The notes under the pieces were generated by a model. That model had not been told where the DNA came from, made no database searches, and saw only the letters and a list, made by a program, of their open reading frames with translations. This document shows, one piece after another, positions 34,754 through 47,831 of a stretch of 64,000 nt of DNA; position 1 is the stretch's first letter; every line of letters begins with the position of its first letter. The DNA is from Dermatemys mawii. Lineage: Eukaryota; Chordata; Testudines; Dermatemydidae. Location of the stretch: assembly GCA_007922305.1 (NCBI GenBank), contig ML677351.1, positions 10,321,558-10,385,557 of the forward strand, read 5' to 3'. The position numbers were made by a program, and so were the translations under genes.

Positions 34754-37301
34754 ACTGGTCTACAATTTTTTAGAAGTCGTCTGCTTCAGAGATAAAATGT
34801 GATATTTATTATGTATTTTGATGTGCTGAATTCAAATATGACAATTAAAACAACTGATTGGCTACTGTTTCTAAGATATGTAAATTTTTACATTTTATGT
34901 CTATGTATATTGTGTAGATAGTAGAGTTTTAATCATAAATTGTAAACCTAGGTTTTTCCATGTGTTTATGGTTGCTTTACATGATAATATTTCACTTGTC
35001 CTGTTTATGTAACACTTTAAAAATCAGCAAAAGGGTTATATAAATAAAATGTATTATGAAACAAAAGGCAAAAAACTGTTATGTACATAGTTTAGTCCTA
35101 TTCAGTGTCTACTTGGCGCTTCTTGGCTTGTCTCTTGTATTCATTAAATGGAGCATCTCTTGTCACTGTCCAGCAGTAGTCTGCAAGCATTGATGGGCTC
35201 CACTTGCCCTGATAGCGTTTCTCCATGTTGCAATGTCCTGGTGAAATCGCTCGCCATGCTCATTGCTCACTGCTCCGCAGTTCAGTGGAAAAAGATCTAG
35301 ATGAGAGTGCAATAAATGTATCTTTAGTGACATGTCGCAACAAAGGCTTTTGTATGCCTTGAGGAGGTTTTCCACCAACAACCGGTAGTTGTCTGCCTTG
35401 TTTTTTCTGAGAAAATGTATTGCCACTGGCTGGAAGGCTTTCCATGCCGTCTTTTCCTTGCCACTCGGTGCATGGTCAAATGTATCATCTCGAAGAAGTT
35501 CATGAATCTGAGGACCAACAAAGACACCTTCCTCTATCTTAGCTTCACTTAACCTCGGAAATTTTCCATGGAGGTACTTGAAAGCTGCTTGTGTTTTGTC
35601 AATGGCCTTGACAAAGTTCTTCATCAGACCCAGCTTGATGTGTAAGGGTGGTAACAAAATCTTCCTTGATTCAACAGGTGGTGGATGCTGAACACTTTTC
35701 CTCCCAGGCTCCAATGACTGTCAGAGTGGCCAATCTTTCTTGATGTAGTGGGAATCTCTTGCACGACTATCCCATTCGCAGAGAAAACAGCAGTACTTTG
35801 TGCATCCAGTCTGCAGACCAAGCAAGAGAGCAACAACCTTCAAATCACCACAAAGCTGCCACTGATGTTGGTCCTAGTTTATGCACCTCAAAAGTTGTTT
35901 CATGTTGTCATAGGTTTCCTTCATATGGACTGCATGACCAACTGGAATTGATGGCAAAACATGGCCCTTATGCAGCAAAACAGCTTTAAGACTCGTCTTA
36001 GATGAATCAATGAAGAGTCTCCACTCATCTGAATCGTGAATGATGTTGAGGGCTGCCTTCACACCATCGATGTTGTTGCAGGCTACAAGATCACCTTCCA
36101 TGAAGAAGAATGGGACAAGATCCTTTTGACGGTCACGGAACATGGAAACCCTAACATCACCTGCCAGGAGACTCCACTGCTGTAGTCTGGAGCCCAACAG
36201 CTCTGCCTTACTCTTGGATAGTTCCAAATCCCTGACAAGATCATTCAGTTCAGCTTGTGTTATGAGGTGTGGTTCAGAGGAGGAGGACGGAAGAAAATGT
36301 GGGTCCTGTGACATTGATGGTTCAGGACCAGAAGTTTCATCCTCTTCCTCTTCCTCGTCTGACTCAAGTGAGAATGATTCTGCTGCATCAGGAACCATCA
36401 GTCCTTCTCCGTGGGGTATTGGGCGTGTAGCTGATGGAATGTTTGGATAATGCACAGTTCACTTTTTCTTCTTTGACACACCTTTCCCAACTGGAGGCAC
36501 CATGCAGAAGTACCAATGGCTGGTATGATCTGTTGGCTCTCTCCAAATCATTGGCACTGCAGAAGGCATAGATTTCCTTTTCCTGTTCAATCACTGGCGA
36601 AGATTTGTTGCACGAGTGTTGCAGCATATGTGTGGGGCCCCCCTCTTGTCCTGATCTCCAATTTTGCAGCCAAAATAAAGGTGATAGGCTTTCTTAGCCA
36701 TAGTGGTTATACTGCGCTTTTGTGATGCAAAAGTCACTTCACCACAAACATAGCAGAAGTTATCTGCACTGTTCACACAAGTACGAGGCATCTCTGCTCA
36801 CTTTGGCTAAACAGAAATGTGTCCCTTTGCAAAATCAAACATTGACAAATAAGAGAGCACGACACTGTATGACTTCTAGAGCTGATATAGGGCAATTTGT
36901 TCAGCAGAGTGATGTAAACTTCGTTATGATTGCATCATCCATGACTTCTAGGAATAACATGATGCAATTCATATCGTGTATGATGCAATACCAGCTTCAG
37001 ATTGCATCATTCATTGTTTTGCCTAAAAAGCAAGTACTGTCCAAACCCAGTCATAGATTTATTCATAGATCCAGTCAAAGATATATTTTAGTCATTTCTG
37101 GTTTAAATTGAGATCCCTTCCCTTTATAACTCACTTCTCCTCCGCCATTCCCATGTCAAGGGTCGTATATCCTGACCCAATAGCATATCTTGAAAACTAG
37201 AGCCAATCAACAATTTTAAGCATCATTTTCGTTCTCAGTGACCCAGAATTAGTAAAGTTTGACTACATTTATTTCAGAAGCATTTTGGCTGTAGAGCAGT
37301 G
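34754..37301. mobile_element. CACTG-terminal DNA transposon, 2.55 kb, CACTA/CMC-like
   Basis: The left end CACTGGTCTACA (34754) and the complement of the right end, CACTGCTCTACA (ending 37301), match at 11 of 12. Weaker inverted similarity runs about 100 bp inward: TGATTGGCTACTGTTTCTAAGATATG on the left pairs with a near match on the right. ATA flanks both sides (34751-34753 and 37302-37304). CACTG termini with a 3-bp duplication are what CACTA (EnSpm) and related CMC elements show. It encodes one gene on -. The superfamily call rests on the ends, not on the protein. Confidence 0.8.
35098..36791 (-). pseudogene. Transposon-encoded protein, ~564 codons, unassigned family
   Basis: A single frame runs from ATG at 36791 to about 35230, then shifts by one and ends at 35098-35100. 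The N-terminus has a Cys/His zinc-binding-like pattern (FCYVCGEVTF, LYFGCKIGDQDKRGAPHICC). Then come KRKSMPSAVPMIWREPTDH, an acidic Ser/Glu patch (SLESDEEEEEDETSG) and a second Cys pair (KYCCFLCEWDSRARDSHY). The C-terminal half has LLPPLHIKLGLMKNFVKAID, FPRLSEAKIEEGVFVGPQI, KADNYRLLVENLLKAYKSL and NEHGERFHQDIAT, then, after the shift, MEKRYQGKWSPSMLADYCW. Stops at 36591-36593, 36459-36461, ~35874-35876 and 35721-35723 inactivate it. I recall similar proteins in many animals but no assigned function; transposase is inferred from context. Confidence 0.82.
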
Positions 37302-39559
37302 ATATCTATCAAAGTATTTCTGTGGTCCTCATCACTAGTATCTGAGTATTGCAGTAAGTCGTGGAGTTTATTCTCACAACACCCTTGTTAAGTGGGAAAG
37401 AATCATTTCTTCCTTTTAAAAGGTGAGAGCAGCATCAGTGATAGTATACTGAATAGAGCTAAACTTCAGTCTTACTGATTCAAGAAATAGCCAAAATACT
37501 TAGAAATAGAAGATATGTACAAGAGGAGGAGGGGCAAATTTGGCTCTACATTAACTTCTTGCTGCCCAAATTCGGGGTGCTGTGGAGGCCATTTTAGCCT
37601 CCATATTAATTAGAGCAGCCCCAGGCAAGTTTCCTTCATTGGAACGGATGCAGGGGAGCAGCACTTCATCAGACCTGTACCGTGCTTGTGCCAGGGAAAT
37701 CCTCCTAATGCGCTTTACAGCTGCAATACAGCCCCTATGAGCAGTCACAGCAGCATACAGAGTCCAAAGCTGAGGCTAGAATCAATTCCTTAATCTTCTA
37801 GAACAGCAGTTCTCAAAACCTGTTCATATTGAGATCTGCTTGTTGCACCCCCACTTCCAGTCCTCAATCCCTGTCCTACATCTTGGTGCACAAAGCACTT
37901 GTTCCCCACCAGAAGTATACCTGCAATGCCTAAGTGTTCTGGACTGCGTTACAAGTGGCAAGAAGAGCTACTGCTTGAAGACTGACACATATGCCATCAG
38001 TGATAGATGCTGCCTCACAAATTATTTAGATAGATCACAACTGGAAAAAAAAATGGACAGTTTTCTACCTGAGCTAAATTTATGTTTTTTAAAACAACCT
38101 CCCCCCCCAAAAAAAAAATCTTGATAAAACCACACCTGTTTTCAAATCATACACTTTCCTGGCCTTACCCAGTTTCATAACTCCTAGGAAGCAAATACCT
38201 GAGTGCTGGGGATTGCCAAGGGAAGCTTCAAGAATTGTAAATGTGGTAAGTTGTTGTTTTTTGGGGATTTTTTGTTTGTTTGTTTTGTTGTTTTTTTAAT
38301 ACTAAGACATTGCTGGTAATACTGTCTACCTATATCTGCATCAGGCCTCTTGTCTAAAGAAACATACTGAAGCTGCCATTTTACTGGTTAGCTGTACATG
38401 GCTTTGGAAATGTCTTTCAAGCATGACTGCTTTCAGCTCTCTTGATTAAAGTTGCAACTAAACTGCACCCCCTCCCCCATTCCAGGTAAGTATTTAGATA
38501 TTTCCTGCCACCACATTTGTAACACAGGATGGCCATGCTGTTCAAATGGAATTTTAATGAATGTTTGAAGATGTGCTGTGCATTGGGGACCTATTGCATT
38601 GCTGTGACATGCCAAAGATCATAATATGTTCAGTTAGTGGAAAAGTGTTTTGTTATTACTTTATAACAGGAACAAATTTAGATGTAGGGGCTATATTCTG
38701 CCCTCTCCACTTTGCTCCATATTTGTGTGTTCCATCCCCACAAGCATTCCTGCACTTTTTATCCTGAGTACACACATTACGCAAACAACAGTTTTCATAG
38801 AAACAACTTCACAGTATCAACGAGAATATGTACATTATACAGACAGGTTTCCCAACTCATCACATTGCAGAACACATATGCAGATATATGACTGCTTCAC
38901 CACAATCTTTCTTTGAGCTCTGTTTCAGCTTGTGCTTAAAATTTTAGGAGGACGAGGGCACTGGTACGGGTGGGGCCTCCTGGACACTGACACATAGTAA
39001 CAGAGCTCCGTCTCCTGTCTTCTGTGAGTTGATTCATGGTCACCTTGCATCTTGCGTAATCATTTCCACTTGTCTAAAGTGGCTGTAAATTACCAACAAA
39101 TTAGAATGGCAACATTTTACACCCACTATGCCATAAGTATCAGTGGCCATATAAGGTGCAGGCCATTGGTGAATCAATATCCTAATGTGTATATAAATCT
39201 TAAAATGCAACTAAGATTATTATTTCAAACTGTTCATGCAATGTCTGTAAAGATGACTAAACAACTTACCAAAGAAGAAAAAAAAAAAAGAGAGAGAGAA
39301 GAAAATCTGATTAAGACAAATGCCCACCCAGTCTGCAAAGCCATCAGCTCTTCCCTGATCATATAGAAGGTGCCAGTAATGGATACCATGAGATAAACTG
39401 TTGTAGGTTTGACTTTGAAGAGAACTTTACAAGAATTCCTCTGTTCATTTCTGAAATCCATGCTGGAAATCTCCAGATGGAGAAGTTGTACTGCAATCTA
39501 TTAAAACTTTAGACTCTCCATTAGAAAAAATATTGAAAGAATTCTTCTCTGTAGAGGAT
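37302..39559. other. No gene identified
   Basis: It contains short frames, a GTTT-rich stretch at about 38265-38295 and a hAT-like start (CAGCAGTTCTCAAA) at about 37805 with no matching end. No exon, RNA gene or full repeat could be supported. Confidence 0.4.
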
Positions 39560-40036
39560 TTTAAGGCCTCTTAAAGCATAGAATTCTTAGTGTTTCAGAA
39601 AAGATTATGGTAATTTGATAATAAAATTGAGGGTTTGGAAAACATCATAACACTCAAACCTGAGAATAGTGGGTATTGTAGAGAAGGCTGAAAGGAAGGA
39701 TATGGCTGGATTTATAATCAATCTGACTACATAAAGAAAGAGGGGGAAATGTCTTCACACAAAGTTAGTAATAGAGAAAACACATTGATCCCGTCAACAA
39801 AAATCCAAATAAGGAGACAGACTTCGTACTATAATGAAAATGTTGACATTTCAGGGCAAAGTAAAATTTTAGTACATGCTAAGGAAAATGAAAAATTAAG
39901 GGCATACAGAGAAGTAACAACTATTCACAAAGAGAAAAGGGCACATTGTTCTAGCAATGCTCAGATTTTTCCCATAGTTCCAAAACAGTGTCCTGCTAAC
40001 CAGTGGAAGAGGTTGAATACGCCTTGTTTACACTGA
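39560..40036 (+). pseudogene. Possible L1-type ORF1 remnant (weak)
   Basis: An open stretch of 95 codons (39749-40036) reads SKILVHAKENEKLRAYREVT and later AQIFPIVPKQCP. This loosely fits the L1 ORF1 pattern of a conserved I-V segment, a DKEKIL-like helix and a final IFPD strand. Upstream, NKIEGLENIITLKPEN resembles the end of its coiled coil. The match is by eye, short and gapped, so chance is possible. Confidence 0.25.
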
Positions 40037-40844
40037 ATAATAAATCTTGAAAACAAAGATCATGGGCACTTGGACAGGTGATGGCTATTTATATTTGTGT
40101 TCAACTTCATATACATTCATGATCCCATTCACTGTGGAGAAAGAGATACCATTTTAAATTAGATTTCATTATCTCTCTCAAACTGCATTTTCTACACAAC
40201 AGCAACTTATTTTGGGAACAATACTGAACTAATTTACAAAGGACAGCACAACATAATGAGAGTCTGATAAAACTTCACTGTTTATAACAAACTTAATATA
40301 AAGACCAAAAGCCACAGAATGAATGCACAAAAGTTGTCCTATTCGGTTTAATGGGACTAGCACACAGACAGAGTTAAACAAGCAGGTGAGTGGTCAGAAC
40401 CTAAGGGTCCAATGAAAGGACTAACTCGCAGTTTAATTACCATAAAAATATTACCTCGTATTCTTTAGCCCACCTCCCTCCCTGCAAGGGGACTTGCTCT
40501 CTTTGACGAGTCAACAGAAGAACTTATCTACATTTTTTGAGCACATGTACACTCTGCTCCCTAACATTTAAAATATGGGACAACATTGCATAATTCAATT
40601 TTTTGTACACTAATGAGCTCATACATATATGTTGAAGATGGCAAGTTCTTCATTTCACCCAGACAGCCACTAGCATAAAAAGGAAATAGGGATTATCGAC
40701 AGCCTAGGTCATATCTGACAGTTCTGTTCCCCATACAGATTGAAACACTCTATGCTATATTATACACACACACAGCTATACTAAAATAACATTATCAAGA
40801 CTGCTAAGTCAAGCACTCACAGCACTGTAATCAGCTGTTAGTAT

Positions 40845-41626
40845 TGTGACTCTGCCTTGGTGGGTCCTACACTTATTGGTGGATTTGCTCACCTCAGAGA
40901 TTCATGGCAGCCCTCAGTTTGGCCACTTTCATGGTTCAAATCTGTCATTCCTTCAGCTAACCTCATTACTGGCCAGCATGGGGAAAAGGAAAAAGAACAA
41001 TCCCTGCAGTCTCTGCTGATCCACCAAGTGGGTCAGGGAACAGACCAGAGACGCTTCTCTCTGGTAGAACCCACAGTCCAGGTCAACTCCTCCTGTGTCT
41101 GATCAGGATTTGGGAGGTTTGGGGGGAACCTCTACTCCGGGCTCTAGCCCAGAGCCCTGTGGATTGCAGTTGTCTAGAGTGTCTCCTATAACTGCTGTGT
41201 GACAGGTACAACTCCCTGGGCTACTTCCCCATGGCTCCCTCCCAACACCTTCTTTATCCTCACCATGGGACCTTCCTCCTGGTCTCTGATAATGCTTGTA
41301 CTCCTCAGTCCTCTACACCTCACTCTCCACTCCTAGTGCCTCTTGCTCCCAGCTCCTTGCATGCGCACGTCACTGCCTGAGGTGAGTTCTCTTCAAACCC
41401 AGGTTCCCTGATTAGCCAGCCTGTCCTAATTGATTTTAGGAGCTTCTTAATTGGCTCCAGGTGTCCTAATTAGCCTGTCTGCCTTAATTGGTTCCAGCAA
41501 TTTCCTTGTTCTGCTTGTTCTGGAACTCCCCGTTATCTTACCCAGGGAAAAGGGACCTGCTTAATCTGGGACTAATATACCTGTCTTCTATCACTCTTCT
41601 GTAGCCATCTGGCCTGACCCTGTCAT
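40845..41626 (-). mobile_element. Solo LTR A
   Basis: The segment begins TGTGACTCTGCC and ends ..CTGACCCTGTCAT, nearly complementary ends of the TG..CA type (last bases changed). Flanks are AGTAT and AATAT, a 5-bp duplication with one mismatch. It contains CTCTAGCCCAGAGCCCTGTG, a motif shared in variant form with LTRs B and C. Short AATTG/CTAATTAG units recur at about 41410-41500. Orientation on - is inferred by likeness to B and C. No internal retroviral or gypsy region is present. Confidence 0.6.
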
Positions 41627-42512
41627 AATATGTATCAATAAGATGCACGTGAACAGTTAGACTTCCGCAGACTAGTGCAGGGTAGATTCATACCTCAGTT
41701 TGCTGCTGTCTAATTGCTCAGGTAGACAAACCCTAAGACTAGCATACCAGTTGTCTTCTTCTCAAAGGAGGAATGGGGCCCTTCCTCTTCTGAATAATCA
41801 GAAAAATTCTCAAACCCTCACCCTTTTTTTCTTGCTTATCTATGAGTAAATTCTAGGCAATGCATAAGAGATGGAGTCTGATCTGGATAAGCTGCACTGA
41901 GATGATGACTGGGGTGATGGTAAGCAAAGAAAACCAGTGGCTGATCCATTGACATCTCTGCTTTGAGCATTCAGGAATAATTTAGAACAGATTCAAGGTT
42001 TTGCTAGCAGCCAGGGCTGTCCCCTTTCTTCTGGAAACATGTCTTGTGCTAGAGGTTGGTATGGAGAGAGTCTAGAGTGACTATTTGAATAACTGGTTAA
42101 AGCCAGCCTTATGGTTATTCTGCATCATTGAAACATTACACACAGTTACAGTGGACTGCAGAGACATGATCATGTTGTCTTCTTTCCCAGGTGGATGAGG
42201 GCCTAGATAACATCTTTAGCTCATATGACAAAAGCATCTAGTCATTCCCCGCTACATCCCGATTTTAACAATTCTAGACTTAATATTTTTCAGTCTTGGT
42301 ATTTTCTGTTTGAAAAGTATTTTGCAGAACATGATTTCTTTCCTGAAATGCTTCCATTAGCTACACTCTAAAGTAAGTGGGACATTTTCAATGGACTTCT
42401 ATGGGCCTTCAGTATTTGTCAGATCAGGCCTATGTTGCAATGTGTAGGTTTTTAAAAGAGAGCATCTTTGCTGCAGAAACTGTCGTACTGAAATAATCTT
42501 TTTTGCGGGAGT

Positions 42513-42813
42513 TGGTCACACTTTAAGGTTCCATTTATAGTTTATAAATAATTAACAAATGATTAATAGATGCTTTAATACATGGTTGAATCCAACAAAT
42601 AAACTGCTTTTGTATTACTGTGGCTTATAAACATTTGTAACACCTTCCACTTCTGTTTATTTGAAAAGATAAATGCAGTGTTCAAAACCATCTGTAACAC
42701 AAAGTGTGTATCATAAACTGCTCATGTCCACAGAATTCTTATAACATCTATTAATAATGTAGAAACTCTTATAATTTCTCTATAAAACTAAACATAATAT
42801 AAAGTGTTTTCCA
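42513..42813. mobile_element. Unclassified MITE, ~300 bp
   Basis: The ends TGGTCACACTTTAAGG and ATAAAGTGTTTTCCA are imperfect inverted repeats. The interior is AT-rich with repeated TTAATA/TATAAA units and no coding capacity. No clear target duplication could be read. I recall similar AT-rich elements in vertebrate genomes but cannot name the superfamily. Confidence 0.55.
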
Positions 42814-45800
42814 AGAGTCTCTCTCTCTCATATTTTCCTACAGTTCTACTATATTCTGGTCACACTAACTCAGAACTTTAGGAACATTTTGTCAGTTGAG
42901 AAAGGTAAATAACATTCAGCAAACATTTTTCCTCTGAGGACATCCACCATTATTCTGCCTTGCATGAGTGTTAGCTCTGTCCATAAGGCAGCTGTTGATT
43001 GGGAGGCTATTTTAAAACATATTCAATAGTTATAAAAATTGTCTTTTCAAATTACCAATTAGCCATGCAAAATTAATGATGTTTTGTTAGTAATATAAAA
43101 TAGTCTGAAAACCTAAATGCCACATTTCACCCAGTATGAATTTTAAATGGCCAAATTACCGGTTAGTGAAAAAAGGAGTTTTAAATGGATACATTAATAT
43201 TTCCTTAAGTATAGAAACACTAGTGGGCATAGCTTAAAATATATCACATTAGCTTTTTACAGCTGAGGTTGTTGTTGTTGTTGTTCAAGGTGCACTCTCT
43301 TTTGAAAGGTAACCTACAGAAATTGCTCTCACAGGGCTTTTATTCCTCTATCTCAAGGAATACAAATTTAGATTCCATTACTAATTGCTTCCTGGTAATC
43401 AAGAAGCCAGCATCTGGGGATTTTGTGATCCTCAGGCTGCATTAAACAGAAAGATGGCTCCAGCATAGTCAAAGAGTAAGCTAACATAAACCCATGTACA
43501 CCTCAGCCTCACAGGACAATTCTGAAGCATTATCAGGCTTTTGCCACATTATCATCTTTAAATCAAGTAATATCTGAATTAGATCTTACAATTTTCTGAT
43601 GCAGTAATGATCTCAAGTAATTATGGGAAGGTTGACAGATTTTATAGTGAACTTTAGAATTACACAAAAGATTAACTAATTCAGATTTTTGATCAAGAGT
43701 AAATTAATAATGTAGTTTAGTAATATACTATACATACACTAAGTCTTTTCTTCTAGAAAAGGTCATATCTCAGAGGCTGTTATAGAACTCTACTTAATCA
43801 GTGTCTACTATTTAATTTCTGTGCTAAAAATGGAACTATAAAAAGAGAAGATAAAGAGAAATGGAAAGTAGAAGTTAAAATAAATACGGTCGAGATGGAC
43901 CACAAGACTGTTGACCTGATCTGGATTGGAAAATGAATGCAGAAAAAAGTTTAGGTAACTGACACAATCCAGATTTTGATATAGATAATTGGTTTGAAAT
44001 ATCTGGTATGAGGACCTGCTCTAATTTTTAGCTTTTTAAGGCATCACTAAGGACCAAGTTCTGATATCCGATATCTTTACCAACAATAAAGTACTATATT
44101 CCATGAGTAGTCCCAAAGAAATCAGTGGCTCTGTTCAGGAGCTCAGTGTGAGTAAGAGTATCAGATTCTGACCCGAAAATATTATGACGTTCAGACACAA
44201 TCCATAACAAGCCATACTGCTGCCCAGAGTATGTCCAAAGGCATTCTGTGTTGGGAAGACAAAAGGCTGTCTGAATCAGAACATGCAGGGGGACTACTCC
44301 TGTTAGTGGATGTTCTGATTCAGTCATACTCCTCTGGATACGTAGTGCCTTTGGGGCACTATGTATCCAGAGGAGTACTGATGGGGAACTTTATTTGTTC
44401 CCCCAGGTGCAGGAACTGCAATACTGCCTGGAGGGGGGAGGGGTCACACAAGAGGCTCCTTATGCTCTGCCCCTGCCTTGCAAATCTGTGTAAAGGCCAG
44501 GCAGAATCTGTCCCATAGCATCTAGTGTATGTGTGTGTGAGAGAGGTGCTTTATAAACAAGTATGAAAGTTCCTGACTGAGAAAGCCTATGTATAACACA
44601 GGATGGGGAACAGGATTCATTGAATAACAAAATGAGAGCGACGAACCTAAACGTGTTGTATCACGCCTACACTTTTCCTGATGCATTTTTTGTTTTGTTT
44701 CTGGCTTTTCTATTCTATAATTTCATGGAAATCAGATAAAGTATGGAATCAAATAGGGCTCCATACATACTTTCAGAGATTGGCAACTACTCAATGAATG
44801 CACAGTGCTAATTGAATGGTGGTGGCTGTTTTATTCAAAAACAAAACAAAAACTAGTTAGTAAAAATTAATTTCAGATGAATTTAGTTTATGTAAAATGT
44901 TTTAAATCGTCTATTGGTCAAATCAAAACAGATTTTCTACCTCATTCCTCTTACGCATAAAGGGTCTCCAAAAAGCATATCATTTTACAGCCTTTGTAAT
45001 TCAAAATGGTTGAAGTGTTTTAATCAAGCTTTCCAGAAAAATGGCCAGAAACCTGTCCTGGAAAATTTTAATCCAGAAGGTGTAAATTTGGAGGAAGGCA
45101 ATTTTTGGGATTAAACAGTTAACTCTAGGGGGAAAGATGGACCTGCATAGATTTCCCAGCCTCTTCCTGTCTTAATTTTTCTCATGAAGATATATGTTTT
45201 ATGTCTCAGTTTAAATTAAACCTATCTCCAACAATCCAGTCAAGTTGATTCATGTTTGAAAAACTAATGAAATTTTATTGTCATTGATTAACATATGCAC
45301 TAGATGCATAATTTATAACATGAGGACACCTACCTGACAGAAATCAGACTGGCTAAGGGGAGGCTGGGAATGTAGAGGGGGCAGATTCAGATCCTCAGTT
45401 TCTAACTTGATGAGATGGACTGTTTTGATCTCCATATCCTTGAATCCTCTCTCTCTTTAAAATACAATTTAAGCACTTGTAATGAAATCCAATTAGATTT
45501 TTTGTGATTCTTCAATACTAATATCAAAGAAGCAAACCAGCCCAAACTCCACATGCAGTGGAGCAATATTACAGCAATATTAGACAACAGGACAGTATAA
45601 TCATTCTTTATAAAATATCATCCATAACTGTTTCACTAGTTAATGCTGAAATCCACTATCCATAAATAGGCCATATATAGCACATCTGTTCCTATGTTCA
45701 CCCATGTGGGTAACATCAATAAGAACTCCGCAAGCAGTTAAAATTCAACACATGACTTAAGTGCATATTTATTTTTCATCCACTCTTTATTTTAAACTAC

Positions 45801-47831
45801 AAATGTAACAAATTACAGTCAGTTAGCAGTTAGACAAGTCATAGTAGCTGGAAATTACAAATAATCTCTTACAACTCTTAATACAAAGGAAGACTAGGAT
45901 GGGTCAATGAATGTATTTAAAAATGTATTATTTAAATCAATAGCCAGTGTGATTTACAAGCTTTCACAAAGGGTGTTGTTTAAGGATAACAAATGCCTCA
46001 GCCTCTACAAAGAACACATTGATGGAGTAAAATTAACTTTCATAAATATTTCAACTCTTTTTAATGTGTGCATGTTCATGGGATTTATATATTAGATTCG
46101 AGTACAATAATTAATTTTTATAGACTTCCAAAAATGCATGACCTTCTGCTTTTATGAAGACAGTCAGCTATGGGATGTACTGTCATCTGCCAGCTTTTCT
46201 AACCAAAGTGCTAAAACTCTGAAGTAATTAGTGTTTAATAAGATGGAGTTTGTGCAATATTTCATTGAGATGGAGATGCAGTATAAGAAAAATGTACATT
46301 ATAAACACTGACTAAATAAAGAACAATGCCAATAAAACTAGTGCTTAATGGAAAAGTAGAGCCATCATTGCTCTTGAACTGTTCATTAGGCAACAGTAAT
46401 TAAGCTGTTCAACCTATGGATATCAAAAGATGACTTTTTCCCTACATAATTTATTATTTGTGACAAATTGTGAACACTTGCAGTAAATAATAATTATGAT
46501 GGACTTTCTTCCCAATAAATAGAAGACTTGGAAAAAAAGATACACTACATATGAAATTGAAATACAATTGAAATAGAAATACAAACAATGCAGGGAAAAC
46601 AACCTTAATATTCATGTGTGCCCCTTTCATTTACGGTAATGAGTAAGCACACTGAAAAGAAGTGTACACATGTCAACACAAGGTGTAGAGAATAATATTG
46701 CTATGTCAGCATCAAGGGGCTGCTGTGCCAGTCACTTCAGTATATGTGTGAGTACAAGAGCATTCTTTTAAGAGTCCTAAATTCCATGCTGAGTATAATT
46801 CATGTGTAGTGATGCACTTCTAGCTAGATAAAGATACAGGGCTATAACTTCACTGCTGTGGTAGAACAGAGACCATGTTTCGTGGGAAGTATAGTGCAAT
46901 ATTAAATAGTGGCATTTAAAAAAAAATTAAAACCAGAGATAGCATGAATCTGTTCAATTTTGAAGAGCCATATTCTGACTGGGGGTGGGAAATTGGAAAG
47001 GCGAGCATTCCTGTTCATCTATGTGGCCTACACATGGATCCAAATGGCATTGCCTCTGCTCTGTGAAGTGAAAGGGAGGACTCCACCGAGACAAAGGAGA
47101 CGTGAGGAGATGGTGCGGTGTGATGAAGTAATTACACCCCAAAAAAGGTATAGCAGCCGGCTCCTTCCCTTTGTATACTGGGGTTCCCTGGGATTTCCCC
47201 TCTCTCCACGGGGCCCAAAGTGGTACACTCCACAGTACTGTCCATACAGGGCTGTGCCTCACAGGCACAATCTAGAACTTAGGCTGAAATTTACTCCTGT
47301 GCAGAAGAATGAAAGGACTATTCTCCTTATTTTGTGAACTTTAGTTGAACGTAAGTGGTACATATGCACACTGTTCAAGGATGAATGTCATCTCCCGTGC
47401 AAATTTTAGTTTTATTGCCTAAGAATCAAAAATACCTCACAAAAATAAGGGAACAATCACATCCAGGTGAAAGACCGAGTATGGCAAGCCAAATTCTGTC
47501 CTGACAGTCATTCCACATAACTCTAGAACCAATCTCTGATTTCTGTCACACTAGTATAAATCTTGAATCATTGCAGTGACTTCAAAGGAGATTTTCGTAA
47601 GTAAAGCAGAGAAACTTGACCCCCAGTCAAGAAAACATTAGATGCAATTTAAAATTAAAAAAAAAAGGTACAAAAATGAAGCTACTGAGACAAATTTACT
47701 TTACACTCATGAAAATTAGGAGTAACTCTGTTGAAGTAAATGAAGTTACACTGGTACAAACCAAATATAATCTTGATCAAAATCAGTCCTATTGTTCTGT
47801 TACCACAAACTGTGAATTGCTAGATTTCAAA
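42814..47831. other. No gene identified
   Basis: It holds a short (GTT)n at about 43268-43285, the hairpin cluster at 44271-44377 and a GC-richer patch at 46960-47340 with overlapping chance frames. Near 47480-47760 are decayed pieces of palindromic repeats (GAAGTAAATGAAGTTACACT). No exon or RNA gene could be supported. Confidence 0.4.
44271..44377. repeat. Two adjacent hairpin-forming inverted repeats
   Basis: The first pair is CTGAATCAGAACAT at 44271-44284 with its exact complement ATGTTCTGATTCAG at 44310-44323 (25-base loop). The second pair has 23-bp arms at 44327-44349 and 44355-44377 (TACTCCTCTGGATACGTAGT..) with one mismatch and a 5-base loop. Three bases separate the two structures. 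Such close arms could be a fold-back element remnant or a precursor-like hairpin. Confidence 0.9.

Noticed and set aside
37551..37748. 65-codon minus frame with basic residues
   Set aside because: Short, without motif or splice signals; it looks like part of an unnamed repeat.
37804..37830. hAT-like start CAGCAGTTCTCAAA
   Set aside because: No matching right end within several hundred bases.
42182..42240. Exon-like segment after TTCTTTCCCAG
   Set aside because: No usable donor follows and the frame does not resemble a protein.
46954..47337. Overlapping 104-125-codon frames on both strands
   Set aside because: No family motif, no splice context and the two strands are equally open, which fits GC-richer chance sequence.
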